In this document: positions 14,183 through 23,849 of the stretch, one piece after another
How the letters are laid out: every line of letters starts with the position of its first letter
Numbering within the stretch: position 1 is the stretch's first letter
Assembly (NCBI GenBank): GCA_030603365.1
Contig: JAUVXV010000008.1
Coordinates: 62,001-126,000, forward strand
Length of the DNA stretch: 64,000 bases
Direction: 5' to 3'
Source of the DNA: Candidatus Heimdallarchaeota archaeon
Lineage (GTDB): Archaea; Asgardarchaeota; Heimdallarchaeia; Heimdallarchaeales; Heimdallarchaeaceae
Notes under the pieces: generated by a model
What the model saw: only the letters and a program-made list of their open reading frames with translations
What the model was told of the DNA's origin: nothing
Databases searched by the model: none
Program-made: the position numbers and the translations under genes

Positions 14183-16438
14183 ATGAATATCACAGATCTT
14201 CCAATTCCAGAAATTATAAAGGATAAATTAAAAGAAGATGGAATATTATCTTTGTATCCTCCTCAAACCCAAGCAGTTAAGAAAGGATTATTCAAGGGAA
14301 ACAATCTTGTAGTGGCCATACCCACAGCTTCTGGAAAGACTTTACTCGCCCTTCTAGCTAGTATAAAGAATCTAACAGATACAGGATTAAAAACGCTCTA
14401 TCTTTCTCCCTTAAGAGCACTAGCTTATGAGAAATATATAGAATTCAAAAGTTATCTTGATTTGTTAAATAAGAGAACTATACTGCTCACTGGAGATTAT
14501 GATGCAGAAGATTCAAGTGCAAAGTATGCAGACGTGATAATAGCTACAAATGAAAAAATCGATTCTGCTATAAGACATCAAGCAAGTTGGATTAACAAGA
14601 TTGGGTTAATCATATCTGATGAAGTTCATCTCATCAATGATTCTTCAAGAGGTCCAACGCTTGAAGTAGTTCTTGCGCTTCTTAGGAAAGTAACTAATGC
14701 TCAATTAATTGCTTTAAGTGCAACAATTCGAAATGCAGATCAAATTGCCAGATGGTTAGAAGCTGAATTAGTTTCTAGTGATTGGAGACCTGTTAAATTG
14801 AAAGAAGGAGTACTTTATGATAAAACCATAGTTTACAGGGATGGTTCTGAAATCACAATCCCCTTAAAGCATAAAGATGATTTTAACAATCTTATTAGTT
14901 TCATATTGAGTAAGAAAAATCAAGCTCTTGTATTCGCAACAACTAGAAAAATGGCTGAATCAACAGCAAAGAAATTAGCAACAAGAGTTGTAAAAACTCT
15001 TACAAAAGAAGAGCTAGAGAGATTGAATAATGCATACTCCGAAATCTTAAACACTGGTGAGCAGACCAAACAATCTCGTGGCCTTGCACAACTTGTAAAA
15101 CAAGGAGTGTCATACCACCATGCAGGACTAAACTCTTCTCAAAGAAGGATTATTGAGAGAAACTTTAAGCAAGGTAATATCAAAATATTGAGCAGCACAC
15201 CCACGCTTGCTTCTGGAATCAATTTACCAGCTAGATATGTTATAATTAAAAGTGTTTACCGTTATGATGTTACTTTAGGAAGTTATCCAATTCCTGTGTT
15301 AGAATTTAAACAACAATCTGGAAGAGCTGGTAGACCTCAATATGATAAAGAAGGAGATGCTATAGTTATAGCAAAAAATGAATACGAGGCAACAAATCTT
15401 TACCAAACATATATTACAGCTGATACAGAAGATATAGAATCAAGGATTGCGACCGAACCAGCATTAAGAAAAATCGTTTTGGGGCAGATTGCTACTGAGA
15501 ATACTCAAACTATGGATGAGTTACAAGATTTTATGGGGCAAACCTTCTATGGTTATCAACAAGACACAGCTAGTTTAAGTTCTGTTCTAAAAAAAGTAAT
15601 CAATTTCCTTCGAGAAGAAGGTCTAATAACTCAAGATCCTGATTATCTAATATCGACAAGTTTTGGAAAAAGAGTAAGTCAGTTATATATAGATCCTCTC
15701 GGAGCTATTGTTATTCGAGATGGTTTAGTTAATGCTAATATTAAAGCTAAGAGCTTTCTCAAGGACATCAGTTTTCTTCATCTTGTTTGCTCAACCCCAG
15801 ATGTCAGATATGTAACAATACGCAAGGATGATCAAATCGATATTATTAACTTCATTAGCAATCATGAAGAAGAATTTCTTACAGAACTTCCTGAGTCATC
15901 ATTTGAACTTGAGCTTTTCATGAGTAGAGTGAAAACCGCATTAATATTACAAGATTGGATTAAGGAATTGCCAGAAGAGGTTCTACTTGACCGTTATAAT
16001 ATTGGAAGTGGTGATATTTATATGGTTGTTTCAAATGCAGAATGGTTGCTCTATGCTTCAAGTGAACTTGCAAAATTACTCAATTATAATGAAGTATCCT
16101 CAGTTATTTCGTCACTCCATAATCGTGTCGTTAATGGTATCAAAGAAGAGCTACTAGAACTAGTAAGTATTCCAAACATTGGACGTGTAAGGGCGAGAAC
16201 TCTGTATGAAAAAGGTTTCAAGTCAAGGAAAATCCTAAAGCAGACTGATCCAAAGGAAATCATAAAAATCCCTGGTTTTGGAAAAGAGATAGTCAAAAAC
16301 ATTTTTACTCATTTAATAGGGGAGGATTTCAAGCTTGATCAAATTGGTGAGGATGTTGCTGACAATGCAGAAGAAGAAAACAGATCTTTCACTACTCCTC
16401 AAAAACAATTGGATGATTTTTTTCATGAAGTAAAATAA
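14183..16438 (+). CDS. hel308: Hel308/Hjm superfamily 2 DNA helicase
   Basis: 751 residues. Motif I is PTASGKT (47-53), motif II DEVH (146-149), motif III SATIRN, and motif VI is QQSGRAGRPQYDKEG. Winged-helix, ratchet and helix-hairpin-helix regions fill the C-terminal half (IPNIGRVRARTLYEKG). Hel308 unwinds lagging-strand and stalled-fork DNA. The tail has QKQLDDFF (740-747), a consensus PCNA-interacting PIP box. It starts 17 nt after mcm ends, so co-transcription is likely. The frame is complete, with no inteins. Confidence 0.95.
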   Translation: MNITDLPIPEIIKDKLKEDGILSLYPPQTQAVKKGLFKGNNLVVAIPTASGKTLLALLASIKNLTDTGLKTLYLSPLRALAYEKYIEFKSYLDLLNKRTILLTGDYDAEDSSAKYADVIIATNEKIDSAIRHQASWINKIGLIISDEVHLINDSSRGPTLEVVLALLRKVTNAQLIALSATIRNADQIARWLEAELVSSDWRPVKLKEGVLYDKTIVYRDGSEITIPLKHKDDFNNLISFILSKKNQALVFATTRKMAESTAKKLATRVVKTLTKEELERLNNAYSEILNTGEQTKQSRGLAQLVKQGVSYHHAGLNSSQRRIIERNFKQGNIKILSSTPTLASGINLPARYVIIKSVYRYDVTLGSYPIPVLEFKQQSGRAGRPQYDKEGDAIVIAKNEYEATNLYQTYITADTEDIESRIATEPALRKIVLGQIATENTQTMDELQDFMGQTFYGYQQDTASLSSVLKKVINFLREEGLITQDPDYLISTSFGKRVSQLYIDPLGAIVIRDGLVNANIKAKSFLKDISFLHLVCSTPDVRYVTIRKDDQIDIINFISNHEEEFLTELPESSFELELFMSRVKTALILQDWIKELPEEVLLDRYNIGSGDIYMVVSNAEWLLYASSELAKLLNYNEVSSVISSLHNRVVNGIKEELLELVSIPNIGRVRARTLYEKGFKSRKILKQTDPKEIIKIPGFGKEIVKNIFTHLIGEDFKLDQIGEDVADNAEEENRSFTTPQKQLDDFFHEVK

Positions 16439-16447
16439 TTTAAAAAC
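16437..16447 (+). promoter_or_regulatory. TATA-like box for the GINS gene
   Basis: AATTTAAAAAC overlapping the hel308 stop, centred about 24 nt before the TTG at 16466. It suggests the GINS gene also has its own leaderless transcript. Confidence 0.4.
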
Positions 16448-16465
16448 CCTAAACTTATTATTTAG

Positions 16466-17035
16466 TTGGTAACCTTGATTGCTGAAGATTTGATAACTAG
16501 TGAACTTGAAAGGATACAATACGATTTTGAGGAATTAGATGTTCCTGTAAAATGCCTTAAAACAGTCGAAGAATTCGATATTGGTAATAGAAAGATTAAA
16601 TTAGTCAAAGGACTCCGAATGAAAATTCCTTTTTGGTTATCAAATCTTTTACAAAAAGAGAAACTAGTTGAACCAGAAGAATCTAATGAATTGGATTTTC
16701 CAGCAATTTACAAATTAGCTCTTAAAGAAGGGGAGAATATTGATTTGCAGAAGATTAATACCTTCTTTTACATTTTAATGAAACAGCTGTTTGAGGAGTA
16801 CTCTAAAAAAGGGAAAAAAGTTCCATATAGACAGAAAGAATCAATTGAGATGAAATTGCGAGAATTAATGACTATGAGACTATCAAAAATAATTAAAATC
16901 GCAGAGAAAGGAAAAAACATCACAGTGAAAACTCGCAACTTTACACCAGAAGAAAAATGGCTTTATGAAACAGTATCAACCTTTATAGAAAAATGGAAAG
17001 ACATGGTTAAAGCCTCAGAAGAGGAAACTGATTAA
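16466..17035 (+). CDS. gins23: GINS complex subunit, probably Gins23 type
   Basis: 189 residues. A short beta-rich B domain comes first (about 15-70, with KLVKGLRMKIPFWLSNLL, the motif seen in Sld5/Psf2-like proteins), and the helical A domain follows. B-before-A order is the Gins23 (Psf2/Psf3) arrangement rather than Gins51. GINS joins MCM and Cdc45/RecJ to form the replicative CMG helicase, which fits its position just downstream of mcm and hel308. The start is TTG at 16466; an upstream TATA-like box 24 nt away supports it. Subtype is less sure than family. Confidence 0.8.
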   Translation: MVTLIAEDLITSELERIQYDFEELDVPVKCLKTVEEFDIGNRKIKLVKGLRMKIPFWLSNLLQKEKLVEPEESNELDFPAIYKLALKEGENIDLQKINTFFYILMKQLFEEYSKKGKKVPYRQKESIEMKLRELMTMRLSKIIKIAEKGKNITVKTRNFTPEEKWLYETVSTFIEKWKDMVKASEEETD

Positions 17036-17043
17036 AAAAAACT
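17031..17043 (+). promoter_or_regulatory. TATA-like box for CTP synthase
   Basis: ATTAAAAAAAACT overlapping the GINS stop codon, about 26 nt before the ATG at 17062. Pattern-based. Confidence 0.35.
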
Positions 17044-17061
17044 TATATTCTCATTTGTGTT

Positions 17062-18684
17062 ATGCTTTATGTGCCAAAATATATCTTTATCTGCGGAGCT
17101 TTAATTTCAGGTTTAGGTAAGGGAGTAGTAACTTCATCTATAGGTAGAAATCTCCAAGTAAGAGGAAAGAATGTAAATGTAATAAAAATAGATCCTTATC
17201 TTAATATTGATGCTGGAACTATGAATCCGTTTGAACATGGTGAAACGTTTGTAACTGCAGATGGATTTGAATTGGATTTAGATATGGGGACCTATGAACG
17301 TTTTCTTAATCTGGAAATGAAAGGAGATCAAAATATAACAACTGGACAAGTTTACAATAATGTAATTCAACGAGAGAGAAAAGGAGATTTTCTTGGAAAA
17401 ACAGTTCAGGTTATTCCCCACATAACTGATGAAATAAAACAAAGGATAAAGAATGTGGGAGAAAGGCAGCCAGACCTTGATGTTCTCATAACTGAAGTTG
17501 GAGGAACAATAGGTGATATTGAAAGTCAACCTTTTTTGGAAGCAATTCGACAATTACGACGAGAAATGATTAAAGAAGATTCCTTAGTAGTTTTAGTTAC
17601 TTATATCATGGAACCTCCTAATTTGAAAGAACAAAAAACTAAACCAACCCAACATGCTGTAAGAGAATTACAATCTATGGGCCTTAATCCAGACATCATA
17701 ATTACAAGGGGAGCCCATGATTTAACAGAGAGTGCTAAACAAAAAATCATTATGTTTTGCAATGTTCCAGCAAATGCAGTATTCTCTCTTCCTGACTTAA
17801 ACACAGTTTTGGCAGCACCTAAATATCTTGACAATCAAGGTTTGGGTTCTACATTGAATCTCATGTTAAGACTTGAAGATATAGTAGCAGATTGGACAGA
17901 GGACTCTAGCTTAGTTGATAAATTTACTTCACCAGAAACGACAGTAAAAATAGCTTTAACTGGAAAATATACAGAACTTGTAGATGCATACATAAGTGTA
18001 AAGGAATCTCTAAATCATGCTGCAGCACATAATGATGTTAAACTCATCATTGATTTTGTTTCAACTGAAAAATATGAAGAGAATCCAGATTCAATTAATG
18101 AGCTAGCAAAATATGATGGTATCCTAGTTCCTGGAGGATTTGGATCCAGAGGGTCAGAAGGGAAAATTAAAGCAATCCAATTTGCTAGAGAAAAGAAAAT
18201 ACCATTCTTAGGTATCTGTTATGGTTTTCAATTAGCAGTCATAGAATTTGCTAGAAACGTTTGCGATTTGAAAGACGCTAACACTACAGAAATTAATCCA
18301 GGTACAAACTATCCAGTAATCGATTTTCTTCCAGAACAACGTGAAATTGATCAAAAGGGAGGAACAATGAGATTAGGAAAACATAAAATACTTCTACAGA
18401 AGGGTTCGTTTTTTGAGAAGATATATGGTTCAGATATAATTTATGAACGTCATAGACATAGATATGAAGTTAATCCAGATTTTATTGAAACACTTGTTTC
18501 TAAGGGAATGATATTCTCAGGAAAATCAGAAGATGGTATCAGAATGGAAACTTTAGAACTGAAAGATCACCCATGTTTCATTGCTTCTCAATTCCATCCG
18601 GAATTTCAGTCAAGGCCAGCAAAACCTACCCCTACATACTTTAAATTCATACAAGTTGCAAGTGAAAATAGCAGTAAGTCTTGA
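17062..18684 (+). CDS. pyrG: CTP synthase
   Basis: 540 residues, the full two-domain length. The synthetase domain starts YIFICGALISGLGKGVVTSS and includes DPYLNIDAGTMNPFEHGE. The class I glutaminase domain (from about 290) has PGGFGSRG, the nucleophile Cys in LGICYGFQ, and the His/Glu of QFHPEF. It converts UTP to CTP with glutamine-derived ammonia in the cytoplasm. CTP is also used to make CDP-archaeol lipids. It lies in the replication block between GINS and nurA. Confidence 0.98.
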   Translation: MLYVPKYIFICGALISGLGKGVVTSSIGRNLQVRGKNVNVIKIDPYLNIDAGTMNPFEHGETFVTADGFELDLDMGTYERFLNLEMKGDQNITTGQVYNNVIQRERKGDFLGKTVQVIPHITDEIKQRIKNVGERQPDLDVLITEVGGTIGDIESQPFLEAIRQLRREMIKEDSLVVLVTYIMEPPNLKEQKTKPTQHAVRELQSMGLNPDIIITRGAHDLTESAKQKIIMFCNVPANAVFSLPDLNTVLAAPKYLDNQGLGSTLNLMLRLEDIVADWTEDSSLVDKFTSPETTVKIALTGKYTELVDAYISVKESLNHAAAHNDVKLIIDFVSTEKYEENPDSINELAKYDGILVPGGFGSRGSEGKIKAIQFAREKKIPFLGICYGFQLAVIEFARNVCDLKDANTTEINPGTNYPVIDFLPEQREIDQKGGTMRLGKHKILLQKGSFFEKIYGSDIIYERHRHRYEVNPDFIETLVSKGMIFSGKSEDGIRMETLELKDHPCFIASQFHPEFQSRPAKPTPTYFKFIQVASENSSKS

Positions 18685-18745
18685 AATCTCTTTGACTAGT
18701 AGTTTTAATATGAATATCTAGATGATATAATAGTGTGGAATAAAA

Positions 18746-19900
18746 ATGGCAGTTCAAAATAAGATAGATAAAGCCATTGATGATATCTCAAAAAGAATCA
18801 AAACCTATAATGATCATCGAAAACTCTTTCAAGATCTCTTTCGTGAAGTTAAAGATTCACTTAACCCTTCTGAATTTCCCCCAGCATTTGGAATTCAAAC
18901 CTCCGACACTTTGTTTACCATGAAAGTTCCTGAAACAAACATAGAAGGTTTGAAGTTTGCAGGAGTGGATGGAGGAGTTATTCACCGATCTTTAAACTAC
19001 TTCGATATAGCATTGATAAGAGCTGTAGGTGTGCTTTTCTTTCATAGAAAGGAGACAACACCTATCGTTAAGTATTTTCCAGAAGAACAACCTTTTCCTG
19101 ATATTCTAACAAGTATAGAACCTTTATCTCAAAATGAAATTGATAATTTGATTTCTATTTGGAGGATGCAAAAAGAAATCCGATGTGGTATTTCACTAGT
19201 CGAAAAAGATCATCCTGATGTTATTATGTTAGATGGTTCTGTCCTTCCAGTAATTGATTTTAGGCAGGTTAATCAAAGTGAATTTTTACTAAATCAATAC
19301 AAAAAACTTAAAGCTCTATACAGGAGATTATATACGCTTTGTCAGAAGAATAGGACTGCTCTATGTGGAATCGTAAAAGATTCTCGATCTGCAGTTTTAA
19401 CAAGTAAGTTGTCAGGTTTACTTCCACACTTAAGTAAGGTTCCTGAATTTCAGAAGCTGTTAAATATAGACTATAGACCCATAATCAGACAGCTTAGAGA
19501 TACTGATTTACTATATCATGTTTTAGATGTAAATGAGAGAACATTTGAGTTCTTCTTATCAAATTTCAATGATGAATCTGAGAAAGACTTACCAGATTTC
19601 AAGATCCACTGTTTTTATTTGAAAACTGCTGAATTTGATACTCCATTAAGAGTTGAATATCCTCTGTTATTTTCCAGTCAGCATGATCATGCTCAAACTA
19701 TCTCATCGCTTGTAAATGCAGTATCTAAATTTAATCCAGAATATGGGCTACCAAATGTGATTATAGAAGCAGATGCAAGAGCTAGACTGCAAGAAACAGA
19801 TGCAGATATCTTAGTAGATGAAATTGCTGCAAAAATAGGATATACTGGTTTTTCTCTACAAAAAAGAAGAAATAGAAGTCCCTTTCTTTCAGGTGGTTAA
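18746..19900 (+). CDS. nurA: NurA 5'-3' nuclease
   Basis: 384 residues. The NurA-type active-site elements are visible: FAGVDGGVIHRSL (acidic residue in the first strand, about residue 74), VIMLDGSVLP, a GIVKDSR motif, and the late IIEADARARL. NurA forms a toroidal nuclease that works with the HerA translocase to resect DNA ends for homologous recombination. HerA is encoded directly after it, one base beyond the stop. A GATATAATA element lies about 21 nt upstream of the ATG. Confidence 0.88.
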   Translation: MAVQNKIDKAIDDISKRIKTYNDHRKLFQDLFREVKDSLNPSEFPPAFGIQTSDTLFTMKVPETNIEGLKFAGVDGGVIHRSLNYFDIALIRAVGVLFFHRKETTPIVKYFPEEQPFPDILTSIEPLSQNEIDNLISIWRMQKEIRCGISLVEKDHPDVIMLDGSVLPVIDFRQVNQSEFLLNQYKKLKALYRRLYTLCQKNRTALCGIVKDSRSAVLTSKLSGLLPHLSKVPEFQKLLNIDYRPIIRQLRDTDLLYHVLDVNERTFEFFLSNFNDESEKDLPDFKIHCFYLKTAEFDTPLRVEYPLLFSSQHDHAQTISSLVNAVSKFNPEYGLPNVIIEADARARLQETDADILVDEIAAKIGYTGFSLQKRRNRSPFLSGG

Positions 19901-19901
19901 T

Positions 19902-21395
19902 ATGGCAAAAAAAAGTATAGGTACAATTATAGTAAGTGAAGATAATACTCCTAATCCCACTGAATTTAGTTTTGTTTTAACAAAACCAGAGGAGGAATTT
20001 AGGCTTAACAAGGGAATGTATATAGTTGTTCCTACAGACCAAGGAGAGGTAATTGGTACAATTTCTGAACTCTTTAAAACAAATAGATATTTCTCTTCTC
20101 CATCAGCTGTAAGAGCATATGAAACCAGTGGTAAAACCTTAGCTTCGATATTTCCTTCAGACAGATGGGAACACATCATTGCTAAAGCCAAAACACTCGG
20201 AATAATAACAGAAATAGGGATACAGAGATTGTTGTTTCCAGTTTCTCCTGGTGATACTGTTTTTACTCCTGAGAAAAACACCTTAGTGAATTTTCTGGGA
20301 TTAGAAAAAACAAATGGATTAAACATAGGTAAAATTGAACAACATGATCTTGATGTTCATCTTAATCTTACCAGATTATTACAAAAACACGCAGCTATAT
20401 TAGCAATATCTGGAGCAGGAAAATCATATACTGTTTCAGTCCTACTAGAAGAATTATTATCCAGAAAAGCTGAACAAGGTAGAGTTGCAGTCGTTCTTTT
20501 TGATGTTCATGGAGAATATATTGGTTTTGGGGATGGAAAATCTCCATTCTCTAAAGTTGTAAATGTCTTTCCTGGTGCACTAGTTCAATTTGCAACACCA
20601 GCCATTACACCAAGACAATTTGCAGTCTATGAGCCACAAATTACTCCAGCACAATCACGTGAACTGTATCGGACAACTTCAAAATTTTACAAAGAGAAAA
20701 TAAAACAAGGAGAGAGCTATGATATTGCTGATATTATCGCTGAATTAGAAAAGGATGAGCAAATCAATCAGAGAAGTAAGGAAGCCTTAGTAGGATGGTT
20801 GTACAATCTAGAAAGCACAAGATTGTTTGGATCAGCTGAAAATCCTTCATTACAAGAAATCATCCAACCAGGGAAAATAGTAATTTTTGATCTGAGTGAT
20901 TTTACTAGTATTAAACTCAAACAAATGATAGTATATTACATACTCACTAGAATTTTTAATATGAGAAAGAAGTCAGAAATTCCCCCTACTACAATAATTC
21001 TTGAGGAATCTCATCAATTCGCACCTGAAGCAAGACAAGAGTTAGCAATCTCAAAATCCATTGTTGAAACAATCGCTAGAGAGGGCAGAAAATTCTTTAC
21101 TTCATTAGTTCTGGTTAGTCAAAGACCAGTTAAGCTTTCTACTACAGCATTAAGCCAGTGTAACACACATATTATCATGAAAGTTCTCAATCCTTATGAT
21201 TTAGATTTCATCGGTCGTTCTTCTGAAGGAATAGATAGAGCTACATTAAATTCAATTACAACGCTTGGTGTTGGAGAAGCTATTATTGTTGGTAATGCAG
21301 TTAATCATCCTATATTTGTGAAAGTTAGAAAGAGAAAAATAAAAACTTTGGAAACTCAAACATTAGAAGAATCTGCAATAAACTATGAAACATAG
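19902..21395 (+). CDS. herA: HerA DNA translocase/helicase
   Basis: About 497 residues from ATG 19902 (a GTG at 19893 overlaps nurA). An N-terminal HAS-barrel occupies about residues 1-120. Next come Walker A SGAGKSYT (about 170), a DVHGEY motif, Walker B ILEESHQFAPE, and VSQRPVKLS near an arginine-finger region. HerA is a hexameric FtsK-like motor that drives NurA in double-strand-break resection. The nurA-herA pair shares an operon. No mre11 or rad50 lies in the window. Confidence 0.92.
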   Translation: MAKKSIGTIIVSEDNTPNPTEFSFVLTKPEEEFRLNKGMYIVVPTDQGEVIGTISELFKTNRYFSSPSAVRAYETSGKTLASIFPSDRWEHIIAKAKTLGIITEIGIQRLLFPVSPGDTVFTPEKNTLVNFLGLEKTNGLNIGKIEQHDLDVHLNLTRLLQKHAAILAISGAGKSYTVSVLLEELLSRKAEQGRVAVVLFDVHGEYIGFGDGKSPFSKVVNVFPGALVQFATPAITPRQFAVYEPQITPAQSRELYRTTSKFYKEKIKQGESYDIADIIAELEKDEQINQRSKEALVGWLYNLESTRLFGSAENPSLQEIIQPGKIVIFDLSDFTSIKLKQMIVYYILTRIFNMRKKSEIPPTTIILEESHQFAPEARQELAISKSIVETIAREGRKFFTSLVLVSQRPVKLSTTALSQCNTHIIMKVLNPYDLDFIGRSSEGIDRATLNSITTLGVGEAIIVGNAVNHPIFVKVRKRKIKTLETQTLEESAINYET

Positions 21396-21456
21396 GACAA
21401 TACGTTGAAAGGTAATTAGTCATCACAAGCTTTTTAAATTACTTTCCTTCAGTCCG

Positions 21457-21465
21457 ATTATAATA
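21457..21465 (+). promoter_or_regulatory. TATA-like box for the LSm gene
   Basis: GATTATAAT centred about 24 nt before ATG 21485. A second AT box, CTTTTTAAATTA (21430-21440), could serve instead and would give a short leader. Confidence 0.35.
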
Positions 21466-21484
21466 CTAAAAGTTTGTGAATAAC

Positions 21485-21718
21485 ATGAGTAGCATTCCCA
21501 TTAACACTCTAAGAAAAGTAATTGGTCAGTATATAATCATTCGACTTAAAGATAATGTAAAGTATAAAGGAAAACTAGTAAGTTTTGATCAGTATATGAA
21601 TTGTCACCTTAGTGACGCAATAGAGATAATTGCAGGTGAAGAAGTCTCCAGATATGGGAATATCTTCGTTAGAGGAAATAATATTCTTCTAGTTCAATTA
21701 GCAGTAGATGAGCTCTAG
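21485..21718 (+). CDS. Sm-like (LSm) RNA-binding protein
   Basis: 77 residues from ATG 21485 (a GTG nine bases upstream would give 80). The Sm1 motif is visible as IIRLKDNVKYKGKLVSFDQY followed by MNCHLSDA, and Sm2 as IFVRGNNILLV. The protein should form a heptameric ring binding U-rich RNA, with roles in RNA decay and tRNA/rRNA processing. Its stop lies one base from the stop of the convergent DUF460 gene. Confidence 0.93.
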   Translation: MSSIPINTLRKVIGQYIIIRLKDNVKYKGKLVSFDQYMNCHLSDAIEIIAGEEVSRYGNIFVRGNNILLVQLAVDEL

Positions 21719-21719
21719 A

Positions 21720-23849
21720 TTATTCATCAATTTCTTCATCTTTTTTTTGTGAAGGCAAGGTTTTCTTCCTTTCACGAGTTACTTTATTATCATAATCTGA
21801 GAGTTCCTTTTCTCTTTCCCTTCTATATTCAACAATTAAACTATCCAAAAAAGTTTCTTTCTTTTCAGTGATTATGGTGTCTATTTCTTCTTGAGCAACT
21901 TCAATGAGTTTGGTCATATCGCTTTCTTTTATGACAGCAATCTCATCAATTCTGATAATTTCTACGTCCCCAGAATTAACTAATGAGAGTTGAGATTCAA
22001 TCAGCTGTTTTTTTGCATTGTATGAGAATTGATCAATATTACCGATTATAGCTTTAATCCTATATGAAAGAAGTTTAGCTGCTGTTTGAGCTCCTCCTCC
22101 AGTTGTATCCAAAATATACACAATATCTCCTGGACCCAAAGTATAATTATCAGCTGTTCGTTCGATTTCCTCTTGAGTGAACTTTCTTATAACTTTGAGA
22201 GGAAACCATCCTCTACCACCGCGTAACCAGGCAACACGTTTCAGCTCATCTATTCTATCAGCTGACCGTTCGATTTCCATTTCTAAATGTTCAATTTGTT
22301 CTTTAAGATGTGAAATCTGATTCTGTTGAATTATGTATGCTTTTTCTCGCTGAATTTGTTCTACGTATTCAGTTCTACCCTCATCTAATCTAAATTGCAT
22401 ACTTTCTGTTTTTTCTTCCAAATTCTTAACTTCAATATAGAGTTCAGTATTTTTGCCTCTTTCCCAGTCTAATTGGTCTCTAATATCATTAATTTGTTTC
22501 TGTAATTGTTCAACGTCTGGAGAAGATATTTTTTCTGCAACCTTTGCTTTCACAATTTTTTTCTCGGGTTGTTTTTCATCAGCTAATGATTGATCTATAA
22601 CTTGAACTGCTTCGATTATTGATTTTCCTTTTACGATATTATCCTTAATTTCATCTCGTAAAGCTTTATCATATATGTCTCGATATTTTCTCTCAATGTT
22701 ATCAAATTCAGATTTAAACTTATTATAGCCTTTATAAGCAGAAGCTAAGGAATCTCGCTGATGAGCATTTCTAATAACAACACCGAGTTGCATTGCTAAT
22801 TTCCTCGCAATCTCATTCTTTTCGGAAACAGTCATCACACTTCTGGGGGTATATAATCGTGCATTCAGTGCTGAAGCAATTTTTTCCACATATCCTGGAT
22901 AAGGGTATACATCAACACAAACGAGAGATGGTTTTCCATATTGAGTGATTTCTCTTATAACTTGACCTCTACTAGCTTCTCTAATACTTTTAATTTTCAG
23001 TATTCTACCATTTAGATCCATAATTGAGAGACCTACTGTTAAACCTGGATCTATGCCAACAATAAGTCTTCTAAGTGATGATTTTAGTTTAACTTGTTGT
23101 GATAGCGGAATGAATTCTACTCTTTCTTTATTTACAGGAAAAATTTGTACTTGACAAAGTTCACCTCTTTGTTTTTTTATTATTTTCGTAATTTTTGCAA
23201 TAGAAGAATATACACTAAAAACCACTTTTTGTGCACCGAATTTACTCCTTGAAACTCTTTTATCAAAATCAAAATGTTGTTCAATTAATAAGTTTTCAAT
23301 CTTTTTCGCTTCTTGATTTACAGCTGTATCCATGGATCGTCCATATCTTTTTTGCGACCAACCACCTGGTCCTTTTGATCTTGATCTAGAAACAACAATT
23401 TTGGTTTCATCCTCAAAAGGTTCTATGATATACCCAAGTTTTCTACTGGAAAGAATTGCACATGCTTCTGCCGCTGCAAGTGGAGATAATTTACCTGATA
23501 CATCCAAACCATTCTGTTTCATTAATCTTGAAAGAGAAGTAAATCCATGAATAGGTGACCCTGTGACTTGAATGAGTTTAGTTGTTGGTAATAATTGGAG
23601 ACATAGATGAGGAATCTGCGAGGGACTTTTCACTAATTCATAGATATTATCACTGGCAATATACATTGCTTGAGAGCTCTTTACAATAGCTATTAATTTC
23701 TGAAGATTCACTTTATCGAATTTCTGGATAACATTCTTGTTGGTTCCATCATAAACACAAACAGCATAATGAGCTCCTCTTGCTGCTGATGTACTAGGAA
23801 GTATATCAACTCCAACAGAAATTATATCTGATTCCGATATTATTATCAC
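21720..23849 (-). CDS. DUF460 protein, RNase H-like fold with coiled coil
   Basis: 709 residues. The central part has the archaeal DUF460 signature IVGIDPGLTVGLSIMDLNG, then LVCVDVYPYPGYVEKIA and NAHQRDSLASAYKGY. This resembles a RuvC/RNase H-type fold with conserved acidic residues, so nuclease activity is suspected. Residues about 455-545 form a long charged coiled coil, followed by a small C-terminal domain. The cellular role is not established. It overlaps the upstream rio2 gene by 4 nt (23846-23849), implying co-expression. Confidence 0.85.
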   Translation of the reverse strand: MIIISESDIISVGVDILPSTSAARGAHYAVCVYDGTNKNVIQKFDKVNLQKLIAIVKSSQAMYIASDNIYELVKSPSQIPHLCLQLLPTTKLIQVTGSPIHGFTSLSRLMKQNGLDVSGKLSPLAAAEACAILSSRKLGYIIEPFEDETKIVVSRSRSKGPGGWSQKRYGRSMDTAVNQEAKKIENLLIEQHFDFDKRVSRSKFGAQKVVFSVYSSIAKITKIIKKQRGELCQVQIFPVNKERVEFIPLSQQVKLKSSLRRLIVGIDPGLTVGLSIMDLNGRILKIKSIREASRGQVIREITQYGKPSLVCVDVYPYPGYVEKIASALNARLYTPRSVMTVSEKNEIARKLAMQLGVVIRNAHQRDSLASAYKGYNKFKSEFDNIERKYRDIYDKALRDEIKDNIVKGKSIIEAVQVIDQSLADEKQPEKKIVKAKVAEKISSPDVEQLQKQINDIRDQLDWERGKNTELYIEVKNLEEKTESMQFRLDEGRTEYVEQIQREKAYIIQQNQISHLKEQIEHLEMEIERSADRIDELKRVAWLRGGRGWFPLKVIRKFTQEEIERTADNYTLGPGDIVYILDTTGGGAQTAAKLLSYRIKAIIGNIDQFSYNAKKQLIESQLSLVNSGDVEIIRIDEIAVIKESDMTKLIEVAQEEIDTIITEKKETFLDSLIVEYRREREKELSDYDNKVTRERKKTLPSQKKDEEIDE

